A stretch of DNA of 64,000 nucleotides. It comes from Ursus arctos (Eukaryota; Chordata; Mammalia; Carnivora; Ursidae). How positions within the stretch are numbered: the first letter of the stretch is position 1; each line of letters starts with the position of its first letter. The notes beneath the pieces were generated by a model. That model was not told the DNA's origin. It saw only the letters and a list, made by a program, of their open reading frames with translations, and did no database searches. Position numbers and translations under genes: made by a program. The DNA lies in NCBI RefSeq assembly GCF_023065955.2, contig NW_026623008.1, forward strand, positions 22,006,001 through 22,070,000. Direction: 5' to 3'. Shown one piece after another: positions 43,472-54,345 of the stretch.

Positions 43472-43739
43472 AATTAGGAATCAAATTCCTTATGCAATTT
43501 AATATCTATTTAGAATGAGAAAATAGATCACAATAAATTGCAGATTTCAAAAAGCCAACAATTACCGAAAACATCGCAAAATGTAGGAAAATCCCCCTTT
43601 ATTTTTTTACTTAGCATCCTGACACGGCCTCGCGGCTTTCTCTCCCCCCTGAATTGTTTGGGCTGCGTTCTCTTTATTCCCGTCTTCATAAAACAATGAT
43701 TTGGTAATATCATTTTCTGTGGAGAGACTAGAAAGTTAA
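43472..43739. other. Short AT-rich gene-free stretch
   Basis: Nothing recognised. Confidence 0.45.
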
Positions 43740-43985
43740 ATCAGGTTTTCCTCCCACGGTCTGAGCATAATGGCTTTCTCCGTTGACTCTGTCAACGTTT
43801 TTCTCACCTTCGCATCTCACGCTGGATTATGTCATGCAAATGTTCAGGATTCTTGTCAAATTGGGGGAAGCTGTCAAGCTTCTTTACAAACCCACAGTAA
43901 GCTTGCAGGGCACAGCCAGCTCTCCTCACAGTTATAATCCTAATCAATCTTGGAATTGACAATGCTTATGAGCCGGATTGCTTCA
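43740..43985. promoter_or_regulatory. Candidate conserved non-coding element
   Basis: Repeat-free. Contains a perfect 7-bp inverted repeat CGTTGAC-TCT-GTCAACG (43781-43797) and the octamer ATGCAAAT (43834-43841, POU type). Density of such sites suggests an enhancer, but no cross-species evidence is available. Confidence 0.3.
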
Positions 43986-45184
43986 CAGCGGTGTGGGGGG
44001 TGAGAGTCTCTGGCCCTTCAGCTTACCTTTAGCCTCAGGTAAAGCCCCCTGTGTCTGGAGGGTTCTCACAGGGGAGGAGATGGTCTGACCACCGGCTGCT
44101 GAGCAGAGAGCAGCAGACTCTGGGGGCGGGAGGGGGGAGCGGGGAGCCAGGTAGGGGCCGAGGGCAGGCTCCCCGCTAGCACGTTCTGAGACGTTTGAGG
44201 GGTGTTGATCTGGGGAAGCAGAGGGAAGGCCTCGAACAGGATCTGTACTATGTCTGTTGTTTGACTTCTTGCTTTCTCCCATGTTCCCTGGGGACTGAGG
44301 CCTGGGCATGCCACCTCCCCGCCCACCGCGGCTCCTCACGCGGAGGGGTGCAGAATCAGAGCCGCACCCCTGCCCCAGTGAGTACAATCGAAGGAACCAA
44401 CAGGATGTCATAAAGACTCCTGCGATGAGGGGCTGACCAGACGAAAGCAGGTTGGTCACCTAATAGGCCTGAACAGGGACTCAAGGGGGCGGCCAGGCCA
44501 CAGCGGAGTAGAGGGGAGACTCACCGTGCCCACGGGCTGAAGGATGCCGCTGGTGCCCCAGGACCAGCGCTCCCCGTGATATTTCCCGGCGCTCAGGCAG
44601 GGCTCTGCCAGCTGCCCACTGATGGCCGAAGGCCAGGAGGATTTCAAAATAGGTTTGACGGCAGTAGGGAAACTCCATCTCTCACTCCCCAGCCAGGGAA
44701 TTAAGGTATTTTCATCAGGTCAATCTGTCACGTTGTTTAAGGAGAAGGAGAGCTCTGTGAGGTTGACCGAGTGGACGGTGGGTGTCTCTGCATTTGGGCT
44801 GAGGCTGGGGGTCATCAGTGTCCCGAGTGGCCTCTGTCAGCTTTGAAGCCACTGTTCTTCTCCCCTCGGGCCCTTCCCACTCTGCAGGGCCCATGCAGGC
44901 GGGGCCGAGCATGGGACTGGGGGTGTGCGGGGCTCCGGGCAGGGGAGGAATGCCCTGAGAGACATGGCGATGTTTGTTTTAGTTTTAGGACGGAAACTCG
45001 CTGAAAACAGCAAAAAAAAAAAAAAAAAAAAACCACAACAATGAAAACCTGGAGGAAAAAAAGCTCCGTCTTTCATGATCCAAGTTGAACCAGGGGTTGA
45101 GCGGCTGGGGATCCGAGGGTAAGGCCAGTTCTGTGGTTTTACATTGGCAGGGAAGGCTATGCCTCGTTGACGAGCTGATGGCTA
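43986..45184. other. Gene-free stretch
   Basis: GC-rich single-copy DNA. A 21-A run at 45012-45032 was checked as a possible retrocopy tail; no flanking duplication or parent gene was found. Confidence 0.5.
45012..45032 (+). repeat. Poly(A) run, 21 A
   Basis: Pure A run with nearby 'aaaacctggaggaaaaaaag'. Origin unclear; may be a homopolymer expansion. Confidence 0.9.
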
Positions 45185-45620
45185 CGGATTGAGTTGGTCT
45201 CCCCCACATTCATATTCACGGTGGAATATGAATAACCCCTTCAGTATCTCAGAAGACGACCTTGTTGGGAGAGAAGCTCTTTACAGCGGCGACCAAGTTG
45301 AAAGGAGGTTGTCAATCCACTGTGCCTGGTGTCCTCACAGAAAGGGCAATCCTGAGACAGGCCCCTACAGGGCGAGTGCCATGGGCGGAGGACGACAGAC
45401 ATGGGGGTGACACGTCGGCAAGCCAAAAGACACCACAAGTTGCCGGGGACCCACCAGGAGAGGGGAGAGGCTAGGACAGACTCTCCTCACTGCCACACGA
45501 GGAGCCAGCCCTGGCAGCACCTTGACCTCGGGCTTGCGGCCTCGGGAACTATGAGATGGTGCATGTCTGCTGCATAAGCCTCCCCATGTGTGGTGCCATT
45601 GTTGAGCCCAGCAAACGAAT
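45185..45620 (+). mobile_element. MLT1-like MaLR LTR, sense
   Basis: 'attgagttggtctcccccac', 'attcatattcacggtggaat' (45209), 'gtcctcacagaaagggcaat' (45331), 'gccaaaagacaccacaagtt' (45421), 'gcaccttgacctcgggcttg' (45518) and 'gaactatgagatggtgcatg'. Near full-length forward LTR. Confidence 0.75.
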
Positions 45621-45629
45621 ATGGTGACA

Positions 45630-46200
45630 CTGGGCGGCAGACTTGAAGCAGGAGGGGAAGTCGGCCAGGCAGATGTTGGAGAACATTCCAGGCAGAGGAA
45701 TGGCCAGTGCAGAGGTGCAGAGAGCAAGGAGGAGGGCTGGCTGCAGTGGTTGGGGGTGGGCATATGGACCATGGAGGGCCTCACGGGCCTCTGTGTACCT
45801 TGGGGCTCCACGCTGAGAGCAACGGGGAGCCACAGCAGGCTGTGGACCTCCCATTTTTTTCTTAAGTAGGCTCCACACCCAGCATAGAGCTCAAACCCAC
45901 GAACCTGAGCTCAAGACCTGAGCTGAGATCAAGAGTCAGACGCTTAACCGACTGAGCCATCCCAGCGCCCCAAGGGCCCCCGTCCCCATTCCACAGGCCC
46001 ACAGCGCTTGCAGGGCTGAGAAGAGCGCACGGGTGAGGGGGAAGCCAGGGGACCAGGCAGGGGGTTATTGCTGTGATGCAGGAGAGAATAAGGGTGGTGT
46101 GGAGCCAGGTGGCGCAGGGCAGGTGGTGATGGGCGTCAGGCTCTGGGCCTGTGCTGAGAGAGGAGCCACCAGGGTTGGGGGCGGGGACGTGGAGTAAGGG
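45630..46200 (-). mobile_element. L2 LINE segment, antisense, split by an old Can-SINE
   Basis: Before the SINE: 'gaacattccaggcagaggaa' (45681), 'atggccagtgcagaggtgca', 'catatggaccatggagggcc'. After it: 'gaccaggcagggggttattg' (46051), 'ctgtgatgcaggagagaata' as the 'gcaataatccaggcgagaga' block. Same L2 on both sides. Confidence 0.75.
45854..45971 (-). mobile_element. Can-SINE, older type, antisense
   Basis: 'cttaagtaggctccacaccc', 'gagctcaaacccacgaacct', 'gagatcaagagtcagacgct' and 'taaccgactgagccatccca' then GCGCCCC. This short form without the CT-rich middle is an older carnivore SINE subtype. No clear target-site duplication. Confidence 0.92.
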
Positions 46201-47123
46201 TGACTGCACAGCTCCCAGTCCAATCCATTCTCAGGATGGAATTGATCAGCAGTCAGGAAAGATGAAATCTAACCTCCATAGTCCTTGAGGGCCAGGCAGT
46301 GACCTTCTGATTGGAGAGAGGACAGGTGAGTTTGTGGGACTCAGTTCTGCAAGTCAGCATGGCGGGGTGATGAGACAAGGGGGCATCGGGCTGGCAAACC
46401 ATTGACATTCTCCATCCCTGGTCCCTGGAAACGAGGCCTGGAGGAGGGAGAAGGGGGGACACCTGAACTGGACACCTAACGGTCTTTTCAGGGGCGCATC
46501 CACCTCCCAGCCCTGGAAACTGAGCTCGGCCTTCAAGGCAAAAGAAGTGATGCATTGGCTCTGCAGGTGTTTGAGACGATGAGCCCAAATCGAGTTTAAG
46601 GACTACTCAGCTCACTGATCCCCCAAATAAATGGCCACCCCACTCGAGATGAGGAATGAGCCGTGAACAGTAGCACGGCACCCCCGCGCAGGAAATGCCT
46701 CCCCGCTAACAAGAAAAATGGGACATGAGCAAAGACTAAAGGGCTTGCCTCCTAAGAGGGATTACCCAGGAACCGGAGTGGAGTGACTAACGCCCAAACA
46801 AAACCAGAACTAAAACTGAAGGAGTCGAGGTTCAAAGGAGATTCTCAATGAAAGTTATAACATGAGAGAAGAACAATGAGCTGGCCTCCCTTGTACAAGA
46901 GAAATGAAACAATGAAAACATTACGGAGATGAATGTCCACATAAAAACCAACCAAAAGATAAATCACCGCTGGAAATTCCACCAGGGAAATGGAGAATCA
47001 GCCTCAGAAAAATCTCTCAAGTCAAAATGGAGAAGAAGCAAGTGATAGGAACAAATGAGGCCAGGATGGGGGACGTGGAAGACGGAGCAAGCCGGGGGGC
47101 ATGCGTCACGTTGCTGAGGAACA

Positions 47124-47125
<2 letters not shown>
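46201..47125. other. Gene-free stretch
   Basis: GC-rich to 46580, then AT/A-rich (46600-47100) with no repeat I recognise. The A-rich half may be an ancient element beyond recognition. Confidence 0.45.

Positions 47126-47165
<40 letters not shown>
47126..47165 (+). repeat. (AC)20 microsatellite
   Basis: 40-bp uninterrupted AC run. Complementary to the GT run at 47375-47413, 209 bp away. Confidence 0.98.
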
Positions 47166-47168
<3 letters not shown>

Positions 47169-47369
47169 GTTTTCAAAGAATTCCACCAAGTTCCATTGCA
47201 TCAGCTCACATTTAAGGGGCACCTGCTTTGTGGTTGGGAGTTCAGCATCGAGTCGACTTTGTGCCAGCTCTCGGCAAGTAATTCACATGGTTTGACTCAA
47301 ATAGGAGAAATAGGAGAAATGGTAAAAATCAAGGTAGGACTGGCTCCTCTGGCGAGGTGGGCAGCCACA

Positions 47370-47374
<5 letters not shown>
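47166..47374. other. Spacer between two complementary microsatellites
   Basis: Partly L2/MIR-like ('catttaaggggcacctgctt'); no gene. Confidence 0.4.

Positions 47375-47413
<39 letters not shown>
47375..47413 (+). repeat. (GT)19.5 microsatellite
   Basis: 39-bp uninterrupted GT run, the inverted partner of the AC run at 47126. Confidence 0.98.
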
Positions 47414-47414
<1 letters not shown>

Positions 47415-48596
47415 TCAGCAGGCTGGGAGTGAGCCCTTCACAACCAGCAAATGATGGAGCCAGCATTCAAAGCCAAGTATGTTCGCTGCCAAGTCCATCC
47501 CCTTTCTCCTTGAACACGCTGCCTCCAGCCTCACATCACTTCCGAAGGGAAGTACCAGCGACAAGAAATCCTGGGTGTCTTGTCATAAGGGCTTGTCACG
47601 AGGGGTCTGGGGCTTACTGGGGTGGGGAGGGCGGCAGGACTGGTACCCGTGGGATGGGCGCAGGTGTGTAAAGACTGTGGAGGGCCTGTTTCCAAGCCCA
47701 TGCAAGTGGGGCTTCCAGGAACGGTGAGCACGTCCGTCAGGCACACTCGTGCTCCAAGACAAAGGCTACTTAAAAGCTGAACAAGGGAGCGTCCCTCAAA
47801 CAGCGGGGCGGGGGGGGGGCGGGATGTGCCCACCAGGAGACCAGGGCCACAGAACAGTGGGGAAGGCAGCAGCGGTGAGAGGGGGCAGTGCGGAGGAAGG
47901 TCGGGGGAGGGGGGGGCGGGGACAGGTCTGCTACAGAAAGGGCATGGCAGAGAGCCGCGTGTGAGGAACAGAAGAGCCACGCAGGCTGCTGCCTCGGCCG
48001 GAAGTGGGCAGCGGGGTTTCGGGCCCCTGCTCAGACCATCTGTTGCAGCTGCAAGCACGTAAGAGACTAAGAATGATCAAGCTGTAGCTGTGAGTGGACA
48101 CGGATGCATGGAATCCAACGGTACTTGGAGTCTGGCACTGGGTCCCTTAGAGTTTGTCCAAAACTCTCATCCACTTTCCGGCAGTAATGAGATCTTGCTT
48201 GCTTCCAGTGCCCTGGGCCCTCTTTGCCTCGAACCCTGATCTAAGTACCCAGGTTCCTCCCTTGGGATCTCAATCTCTGAATTCCACACTCATTACTAGA
48301 CTGAGAAGCGGGAGCCGAGGAAGGAACCTGGGGAAACGCCTTCAGAGTGGACTCAGGGAAGGAGACAGAACCTGGGTGGGCAGATGGAAGGGGAAGGCCA
48401 GGAGAGTCGGGGGCACAGAAGCCGGGGCAGAGGGTTGGGAAGAGGCATTAAGTTCTAGGAGGCTGTGGGCCAAAGTGAGGATTTGGGGATGAGAGGTCAT
48501 AATTGAGAAGGAAGTCTCAGCAGCACAGTGGGGTCAGAGGGCAATTTGCAAGAGGGTAAGAAGCAGGTGGGCCCCCAGCATTCAGGCCCCAGCCCT
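47414..48596. other. Gene-free stretch
   Basis: Single-copy with several G-runs (for example 47804-47822 and 47904-47922). A 175-codon minus frame (47531-48058) is Leu/Pro-rich chance sequence. Confidence 0.5.
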
Positions 48597-48635
48597 CCAC
48601 CCCACCCCACCCCACCCCACCCCACCCCACCCCAC
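48597..48635 (-). repeat. (CCCCA)n pentanucleotide repeat, G-quadruplex motif on minus strand
   Basis: Eight near-perfect units (CCACC/CCCCA phase). The minus strand reads TGGGG repeated, so every unit supplies a four-G tract. Confidence 0.97.
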
Positions 48636-48904
48636 TGGCACGCCTCGGACCACCTGCTCCAGTGGGACAACCCTTCTGCCCCTCCCACTCACTTTCCCAC
48701 ACAGCCTTCTCTGCACGTCTGTGCTGGGCTTTCCTTCTGCGATACCGTCCTGCCCTCTCACCACCAAATCTTGTACCAGAACCCAGAATCTTAGTATTGC
48801 AAGAGACTTTAGAAATCCCTCAGTAATCATCTTCTTCATGCCACATCCAAAGAAACTGAGGGCCAGAGAGCAACGAGACACGTACCAGATCATCCAGGGT
48901 ATGT
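48636..48904. other. Short gene-free stretch
   Basis: Contains a MIR-like trace at 48780-48885 ('ccagaatcttagtattgcaa', 'aaagaaactgagggccagag'). Confidence 0.45.
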
Positions 48905-49330
48905 CCGTCATCCGTTGTCACAATGTGGCTGCAAAACAAATCCACCCAAGCTCGATGGCTTAAGACAGCAATCATCGCTTTTCACCATGTCTGTGGGGTG
49001 GCAGCCAGGGCTCTACTGATCTTGGTTAGGCTGGGCCAGGCTCGGCTCCAAACACAGGTTCAGGTCGGGTCGGATCGGGTCGGCTCCATGAGTGTCTCAT
49101 TCCTCGGAGACCAGCCGGCCAGCCAGAGCATCATCCTCTCGTGGGGCCAGCAGAAGCACAGGAGGGCAAGCTCTGTCACATGCATTGAAAGTCTATGCCT
49201 GAATCACTTCTGCTGATGTTTCATTGGCCAAGGGAGCCATATGACCAAGCCCAAAGTCGAAGGACTGTTACACAGCGTTACCCACAATGTCGATACACGA
49301 AGGATTTTCATGAAACAACCAGTGCTCGCT
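48905..49330 (-). mobile_element. Old interspersed repeat, family A (copy 4)
   Basis: 'gttgtcacaatgtggctgca', 'tcgatggcttaagacagcaa', 'gggtggcagccagggctcta' and 'tcattggccaagggagccat'. Contains a short CGGGT-rich stretch (49065-49085). Confidence 0.5.
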
Positions 49331-50060
49331 GCTCAAACAGGCAATCCACAAAAGGAGATTCAAATAGCCAATAAACAGATGAAAAGATGTTTAATTTCTC
49401 TGCTTATCAAAGAAATGCATATGCAAAGAGAAGTTTACTTTCCACTCCCCAGATAGGTAAAGATTAAGAAAATTGACAACCACTTAACTTATTGGAAAAT
49501 GGGCACCCTCGGGCACCAATGATGGCAGCGCTAATGGATTCGACCTTTTCAGGAAGGCAGGTCGGGGTAGGTGTCAAAATGTAAAATGAGCGCGCCTTTT
49601 ATCCTGGTAATCTCACTCCTAAGGGATTTATTATGGGAGCGGTCACATGAATTAGCAAAAAAAGAGGTGTGCCGCAGCGGTTGGTTGGAGCACGGTTTAT
49701 TTTATAAGATCAAATAGCCATAAATAGGGAATTGATTTGTTAAATGAGGGCAAATCTATAAAATGGAATACGATGCAATGATCTAAAATGATGTAATTCT
49801 GCAACTAGCTAAGGGAAAAAAAAAACATCCACAGCACCTTGTTGGAAAAACAAACAAGCAAACAGAACAACAACACCCAGAAGTAGGTACAAACCCAGAA
49901 ACCCATTTATCGGTATCGAGAAATATAAAAAAGGACCTTGAACAAAGTATTAGCACGGGGTCTACTTCAGTGGTATGATTCGGGGAACTTTCTACTTCTT
50001 TGTGCTTTTCCCTAATGTCTGAAGTGCTTATAATAAAACATGTACTATTTTATAAAAACA
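49331..50060 (+). mobile_element. L1M LINE, ORF2 end and 3' UTR, sense
   Basis: 'caaatagccaataaacagat', 'gaaaagatgtttaatttctc' (49381), 'taaaatggaatacgatgcaa' (49758), 'tctacttcagtggtatgatt' and 'cacggggtctactt'. It marks the start of the AT-rich, L1-rich part of the window. Confidence 0.8.
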
Positions 50061-50376
50061 AAACTAAATGAAATGAAACTAGTTTAAACATGTTTGCTCT
50101 GAAAACGACTAGAACAATGATGATAAGTCACAGTAGATTTTAAACAGAAAAATAAATATCTTTACCATTAATCTTCTTTTTTAGTTGGTTGTCTGTTAAC
50201 TTACACGAGATGATTTTAAAAGGTACTTTCGTTATCCCTGCTTTGGGATTCAATAGAAATTTTAATTCTACCATATATTTTGAAAGTTCTTTATTTCATG
50301 CTCTTTACTTTTGAGGGGGGAAGGCGCTGTCTGCCGATTACTTCCAGGTCAGAAGCTGTCACTTCTGACCTGTTTC
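50061..50376. other. AT-rich gene-free stretch
   Basis: No repeat or gene recognised. Confidence 0.45.
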
Positions 50377-50617
50377 TGCCCCGCGATCATATTCTTTTTT
50401 TTTTTTTAAAGATTTTATTTATTCATTTGACAGAGATAGAGACAGCCAGCGAGAGAGGGAACACAAGCAGGGGGAGTGGGAGAGGAAGAAGCAGGCTCCC
50501 AGCAGAAGAGCCTGATGTGGGGCTCGATCCCATAACGCCGGGATCACGCCCTGAGCCGAAGGCAGACGCTTAACCGCTGAGCCACCCAGGCGCCCCTATG
50601 CCCCGCGATCATATTCT
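50377..50617 (-). mobile_element. Young Can-SINE, antisense, with 19-bp target-site duplication
   Basis: Full-length insert at about 50396-50598: T-run, 'aagattttatttattcattt', body, 'cgctgagccacccaggcgcc'. Perfect 19-bp repeats TGCCCCGCGATCATATTCT at 50377-50395 and 50599-50617. The intact duplication shows this is among the youngest insertions here. Confidence 0.98.
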
Positions 50618-50689
50618 GAGCACAATCGCTGGTATACAAGTACATACATTCAGAGACAGCTCCCAACGTATGCCGGTTCCAGGACGAGC

Positions 50690-50850
50690 TAACATTGATC
50701 GGATATTTACGATGTCCTAAGGTGTCACGTTCTTTGCTTCATTCGCTGTTCATGCCTCCTCGATGATGGGGGCATGATTATTTATGAGGAAACTAAGGAC
50801 TGAGCCATTTAAGGGACTAGAACCCAGCAGTTCGCAAGTGAGTGAGCTCT
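50690..50850 (-). mobile_element. MIR-like fragment, antisense
   Basis: 'ggatatttacgatgtcctaa', 'tttatgaggaaactaaggac' and 'agggactagaacccagcagt' keep antisense order, very decayed. Confidence 0.5.
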
Positions 50851-50869
50851 AGCAAGAGTGACACCCCAC

Positions 50870-51955
50870 CCCAAAGTTCCAAGAAATGACAGAAGCTACC
50901 AAGAACTAAATCCAGTAAACTAGGTGCGAGGCCTTCAGGGAGAAAATCATAAAACATTACTGAAGGATATAAAAGAAAATCTGAATAGAGGGAGAAATAG
51001 AACGTGCTAGTGGGTGGGAAGGACCAATAACCTAAAAGATGTCAATGACGCCTCCAGCTAATCTGTAAATGTAATGCAGTTACAAGGTGTAAAATCCCAG
51101 CAGAGCTTCAAGGGGGACATGGTGGGCTGATTCAAAAGCTGACGTGGGAAATAATCTTGGAGATCAAAGACAGCTTAGCCTCCCATCACCAAGATTTACG
51201 GTAAAGCGCTTGTGTTTTGGAACAGGTGGTGTTTGCCTAGCGTAGGGCGGAGAGGCCAATGGAGACAGAAACAGACCTGGACGGGCCCCGGAGCTCCCAA
51301 TACAGCAGAGGAGATGCTGTAGAGAAGGGGGGAAAGATAGACGCCCGGCAGTCAAGAGTACTAGGAAATGGGCTGTATGTGGTGGAAATGCTGATGCCTG
51401 ACACCGAAGGTAACTGTATAAAGTCTAACTTTCCTGGGAAAACTACCAGAAATAACACTTTGAAACAACAGAACAAAAATTAAGAGTGTCTTCACGACCC
51501 GAGGTGGGAAAGGATTTCTCAAACAAAACATGCAAAATCAAGAGAGGCTCAACCACCTCGCCGGCAATCAGAGGAAGACAGATTCACCGAAGAGGGATGT
51601 GTCATCGCATGTTCTCACGCGCGGCAGGTGGAAATGTAAATTGTTGCAAACACTGTGAGACTTGGCAACATCTTCTGAAGCGGCAGCCACCGGCGTGCAG
51701 AGACTCAGCAACTCCAGGGCTGGGAAGAAACCACAGAGCGGCTCAGACACGTGGGCACCAGAAGACACAGGCAGACACGCTCCTGAACCACTGTGCGTGG
51801 TAGTGACCACGGAACACCCTTGGTGTCCACCACCGGGAGCGTGACTATGCCCATGTGGCATCAGCATAAAAGGGCAAGCCACAGAGCCGTGAACACAGTG
51901 GGTTATGTCTGCCGATACCCACACACGCGAATCTTCTCGACATCACGGGGAGTGG
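50870..51955 (+). mobile_element. L1M LINE, ORF2 region, sense
   Basis: 'gtaatgcagttacaaggtgt', 'gattcaaaagctgacgtggg' (51130), 'ggatttctcaaacaaaacat' (51510) and 'gtggaaatgtaaattgttgc' (51627) follow L1 ORF2 3' order with many frameshifts. Too decayed for any protein. Confidence 0.65.
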
Positions 51956-52150
51956 AAGACGTGTGTCAGTATAGAGCAGGGCTTCTGGTGTTCCTGTCTC
52001 TGCTGCCTTAACCTCTCTGTTCCTCCGTGTCCTCGCTGGGGATAGGAACGGGTTGTGGTGAGCAGTGAACGGGTTCCTGCAGGCAAACACGGTAGAACGG
52101 CACTTGGGGCACGAAATGCACTTGGCAAACATTAGCTCTTGTGGAGACCT
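51956..52150 (+). mobile_element. MIR SINE, sense, inside L1M
   Basis: 'ctgccttaacctctctgttc', 'ctccgtgtcctcgctgggga' and 'cacttggcaaacattagctc' follow forward MIR. Confidence 0.6.
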
Positions 52151-52249
52151 GCGAAGACGGTACTGTAGAAATTGTGGTGACCTCTGCGGACAGAGGATGA
52201 GAATGGGATGGGCTTCAGGGGTCAACAGCACCTGAAACATTGTATTTCC

Positions 52250-52650
52250 TTAAAATAAATAAGAATAAAAAGTAAGGATAAACAGCATAAGAGAGTTCCT
52301 TCATGGTGACGTAAGATTTTGTATCTTGATCGTGGTGGTGATTCTATGAATCTACACACGTGATTATAACTGCATAGAACTTCACACACACACACACACA
52401 CACACAGTCACGCAAACACACGTAAGTGAGTGCCTATAAGAACAGGTGAAATCTCAGTAACGCCTGCGCTCTAGTTCATGGTATCATGCCGACGGCGGTC
52501 GGGCTCCTAGCTTAGATGGTTCTATTATAGCTGTGTGAGATGTGCCATCGGGGGGAGCCGGTAGGGGGACCCAGGACTTCTCTGTACTGTTTTTGCAACT
52601 TCCTGTGAGTCTATAGTTATTGCAAGGTTAAAAGCTATTTCAAAATTAGG
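52250..52650 (+). mobile_element. L1M LINE 3' UTR, sense
   Basis: 'gtatcttgatcgtggtggtg' (52321), a CA run, 'gtgagatgtgccatcggggg' (52536), 'ctgtactgtttttgcaactt' (52583) and 'cctgtgagtctatagttatt' (52602) form a typical old L1 3' end. Confidence 0.8.
52383..52406 (+). repeat. (CA)12 microsatellite inside L1 3' UTR
   Basis: 24-bp CA run at the position where the recalled L1 3' UTR consensus also has one, so it is inherited and expanded. Confidence 0.95.
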
Positions 52651-52734
52651 GAGAAGAAAGGGATCTGAGGTAAATAAGCACACTTCAAAATCTCTTTGGT
52701 TTTTGAGTATTTGCGGTAGTAATAATATAAAAAT

Positions 52735-52965
52735 AATTATTCCTGTATTCCCTTATGCCAGGAGGAGATTCATATCTATCAACAACTCGGTGGAGCAGGT
52801 GCTCGTATTATTACCTTATTATACACAGTGAGGCTAATGCACAGAGAGGGGAAGTAACTCGCTCATGATCACACAGCTCCCTCTTTATGGCAATGGATTC
52901 CAACCCAAGCTGCCTCGCTGCTGAGTCAGGGCTCTCAACGGCTTGCTGCACTGTAGCACCTCTGT
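52735..52965 (-). mobile_element. MIR SINE, antisense
   Basis: 'gctaatgcacagagagggga' (52833), 'agtaactcgctcatgatcac' and 'acagctccctctttatggca'. 'gctgagtcagggctctcaac' is the head end. Confidence 0.7.
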
Positions 52966-54084
52966 ATTTTTATTCCATGTAGTTCTCGGTGATATATTTA
53001 AATTATTCCAGTTTTTTAAAAATGAAAAAAATATTGGAAAATATTTTTCAAGGCGGGAATAATCAACTTGGGTTAGAGAGTACCTGTAAGAATTCAGGGA
53101 TGCTTTAATAGAGAGTAGTCAAGTCTGAGGGATGTCAGGAGGCTCCTGACGGATTCCCCTCCCAGCGGCCCACATGCTCCACCAGGTAAAGCCCCCTTGT
53201 GCACAGCACTCTACAGTCTACAACACACTACGGTGTACGCCAGCTTTCTGGTATCGTGCCATCCTATCTGTAACTGAGAGAGGCCAGCATTAGGCCTGCT
53301 TCATGGATAAGGGAACGGAGGCCTGGAGCGGCACTTGGGACCAGGTTTGTGTGAGGGCAGAATCCCTGGTCTTAGCGACTCACGGCAGCCCCTCTTGGTG
53401 AGTGATGCTTCGAGGGGTGGGGGCTGGGGGGACAGTGCCATGCCCCGCCCCAGCACCTGGGATTTCTGTCACCACATGGCCCCAGCTCTGGAGAGGATGC
53501 TACCCCATCCTAGGACTAGAGGTGACCAGGCAGAAGGCCAGCCCTCGGCCTCCAAGCAGACCGCTGCAGTGGACCATTTTCACTCTACAGCTCCAGGCGA
53601 GGTTGGCTGAGGCTTTCATCTGGACTGCCTCAGAGCTCAACTCCCCTATGTCCCCACCTGGTCCCACTTCCTTCCCGGCTGTCCACAGGCATGGATCCCA
53701 GGGTGCTTCCTAGCCCAGGCCCTTCCCCTGAGCTGCCTCCCTGTCTGCTCCCCGGGGCACCATCCGCAAGAAGAGGGGTCCCAGGAGACCTGGGCACAGG
53801 CCAAAGTAATCACTGGGGAGATGTGAGGAGGCCAGGTGAGGCATGGAGGCCTCCACGGCTCCCTCCCAGGCAGGAGCCGTTTGGTGGTGAGAACGCCGTG
53901 AAGCTGGAGCTCAGGCTGAGGCCCGGCACAGCCCGGAGAGAGCACCTGGAGCGCCCGGTGGGTGGGCCGAGGCGGCGCTTGCCAGCCTTAGTATCTTATT
54001 TTTAGCCCTGGTGCCTCTTTGACAAAATCAAGTATCGGAAGCACTTTCACTCTCTTACCCCTGTGGTTCTGCACTGCAGAATTA
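52966..54084. other. Gene-free stretch
   Basis: AT-rich to 53100, then GC-rich single-copy. A MIR trace lies near 53200-53340 ('cttcatggataagggaacgg'). No exon supported. Confidence 0.45.
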
Positions 54085-54172
54085 TGTGAACGGAGTTGAA
54101 TCTGCTTTCTCCCTTTCCATATTTGTAACTCCTTTCTCCAGCAGTGAGAACCTTGGCTCTCATTATCCCCCT
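54085..54172 (+). repeat. Diverged dispersed repeat, copy 1
   Basis: About 85 bp from 'gtgaacggagttgaatctgc' to 'ggctctcattatcc' aligns by eye at about 75% with 54886-54966. Likely two members of one old repeat or an old duplication. Confidence 0.5.
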
Positions 54173-54279
54173 GTTGGAAACCAATCTTCTGCCACAGACT
54201 TCGCTGCCGCCTCCACGTCATCCCCTGCCTGGGCTCCCATCTCAGCCTTCCGTCTCCCGGTGTGGACGCCCCTACCCCG

Positions 54280-54345
54280 CTGGGTGATGGGCTTCCTGCT
54301 TGTGGTGGGCGCTTAATAATTGTTCACTGGATGAATGAGCAAATG
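54280..54345 (+). mobile_element. L2 3' terminal piece, sense
   Basis: 'gtgggcgcttaataattgtt' then 'cactggatgaatgagcaaat' is the L2 end. Confidence 0.6.

Noticed and set aside
43100..44820. Similar phrases 'tctctgcattggggtgaagg' (43140) and 'tctctgcatttgggctgagg' (44789)
   Set aside because: The match is limited to about 40 bp with gaps; not strong enough to claim a duplication.
45012..45032. Poly(A) run as the tail of a processed retrogene
   Set aside because: No flanking direct repeats and no recognisable parent transcript upstream.
47804..47922. Long G-runs as additional quadruplex sites
   Set aside because: Runs are irregular and common in this GC-rich region; weaker than the arrays at 5333 and 48597.
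50280..50573. 97-codon frame
   Set aside because: Most of it is an antisense Can-SINE.
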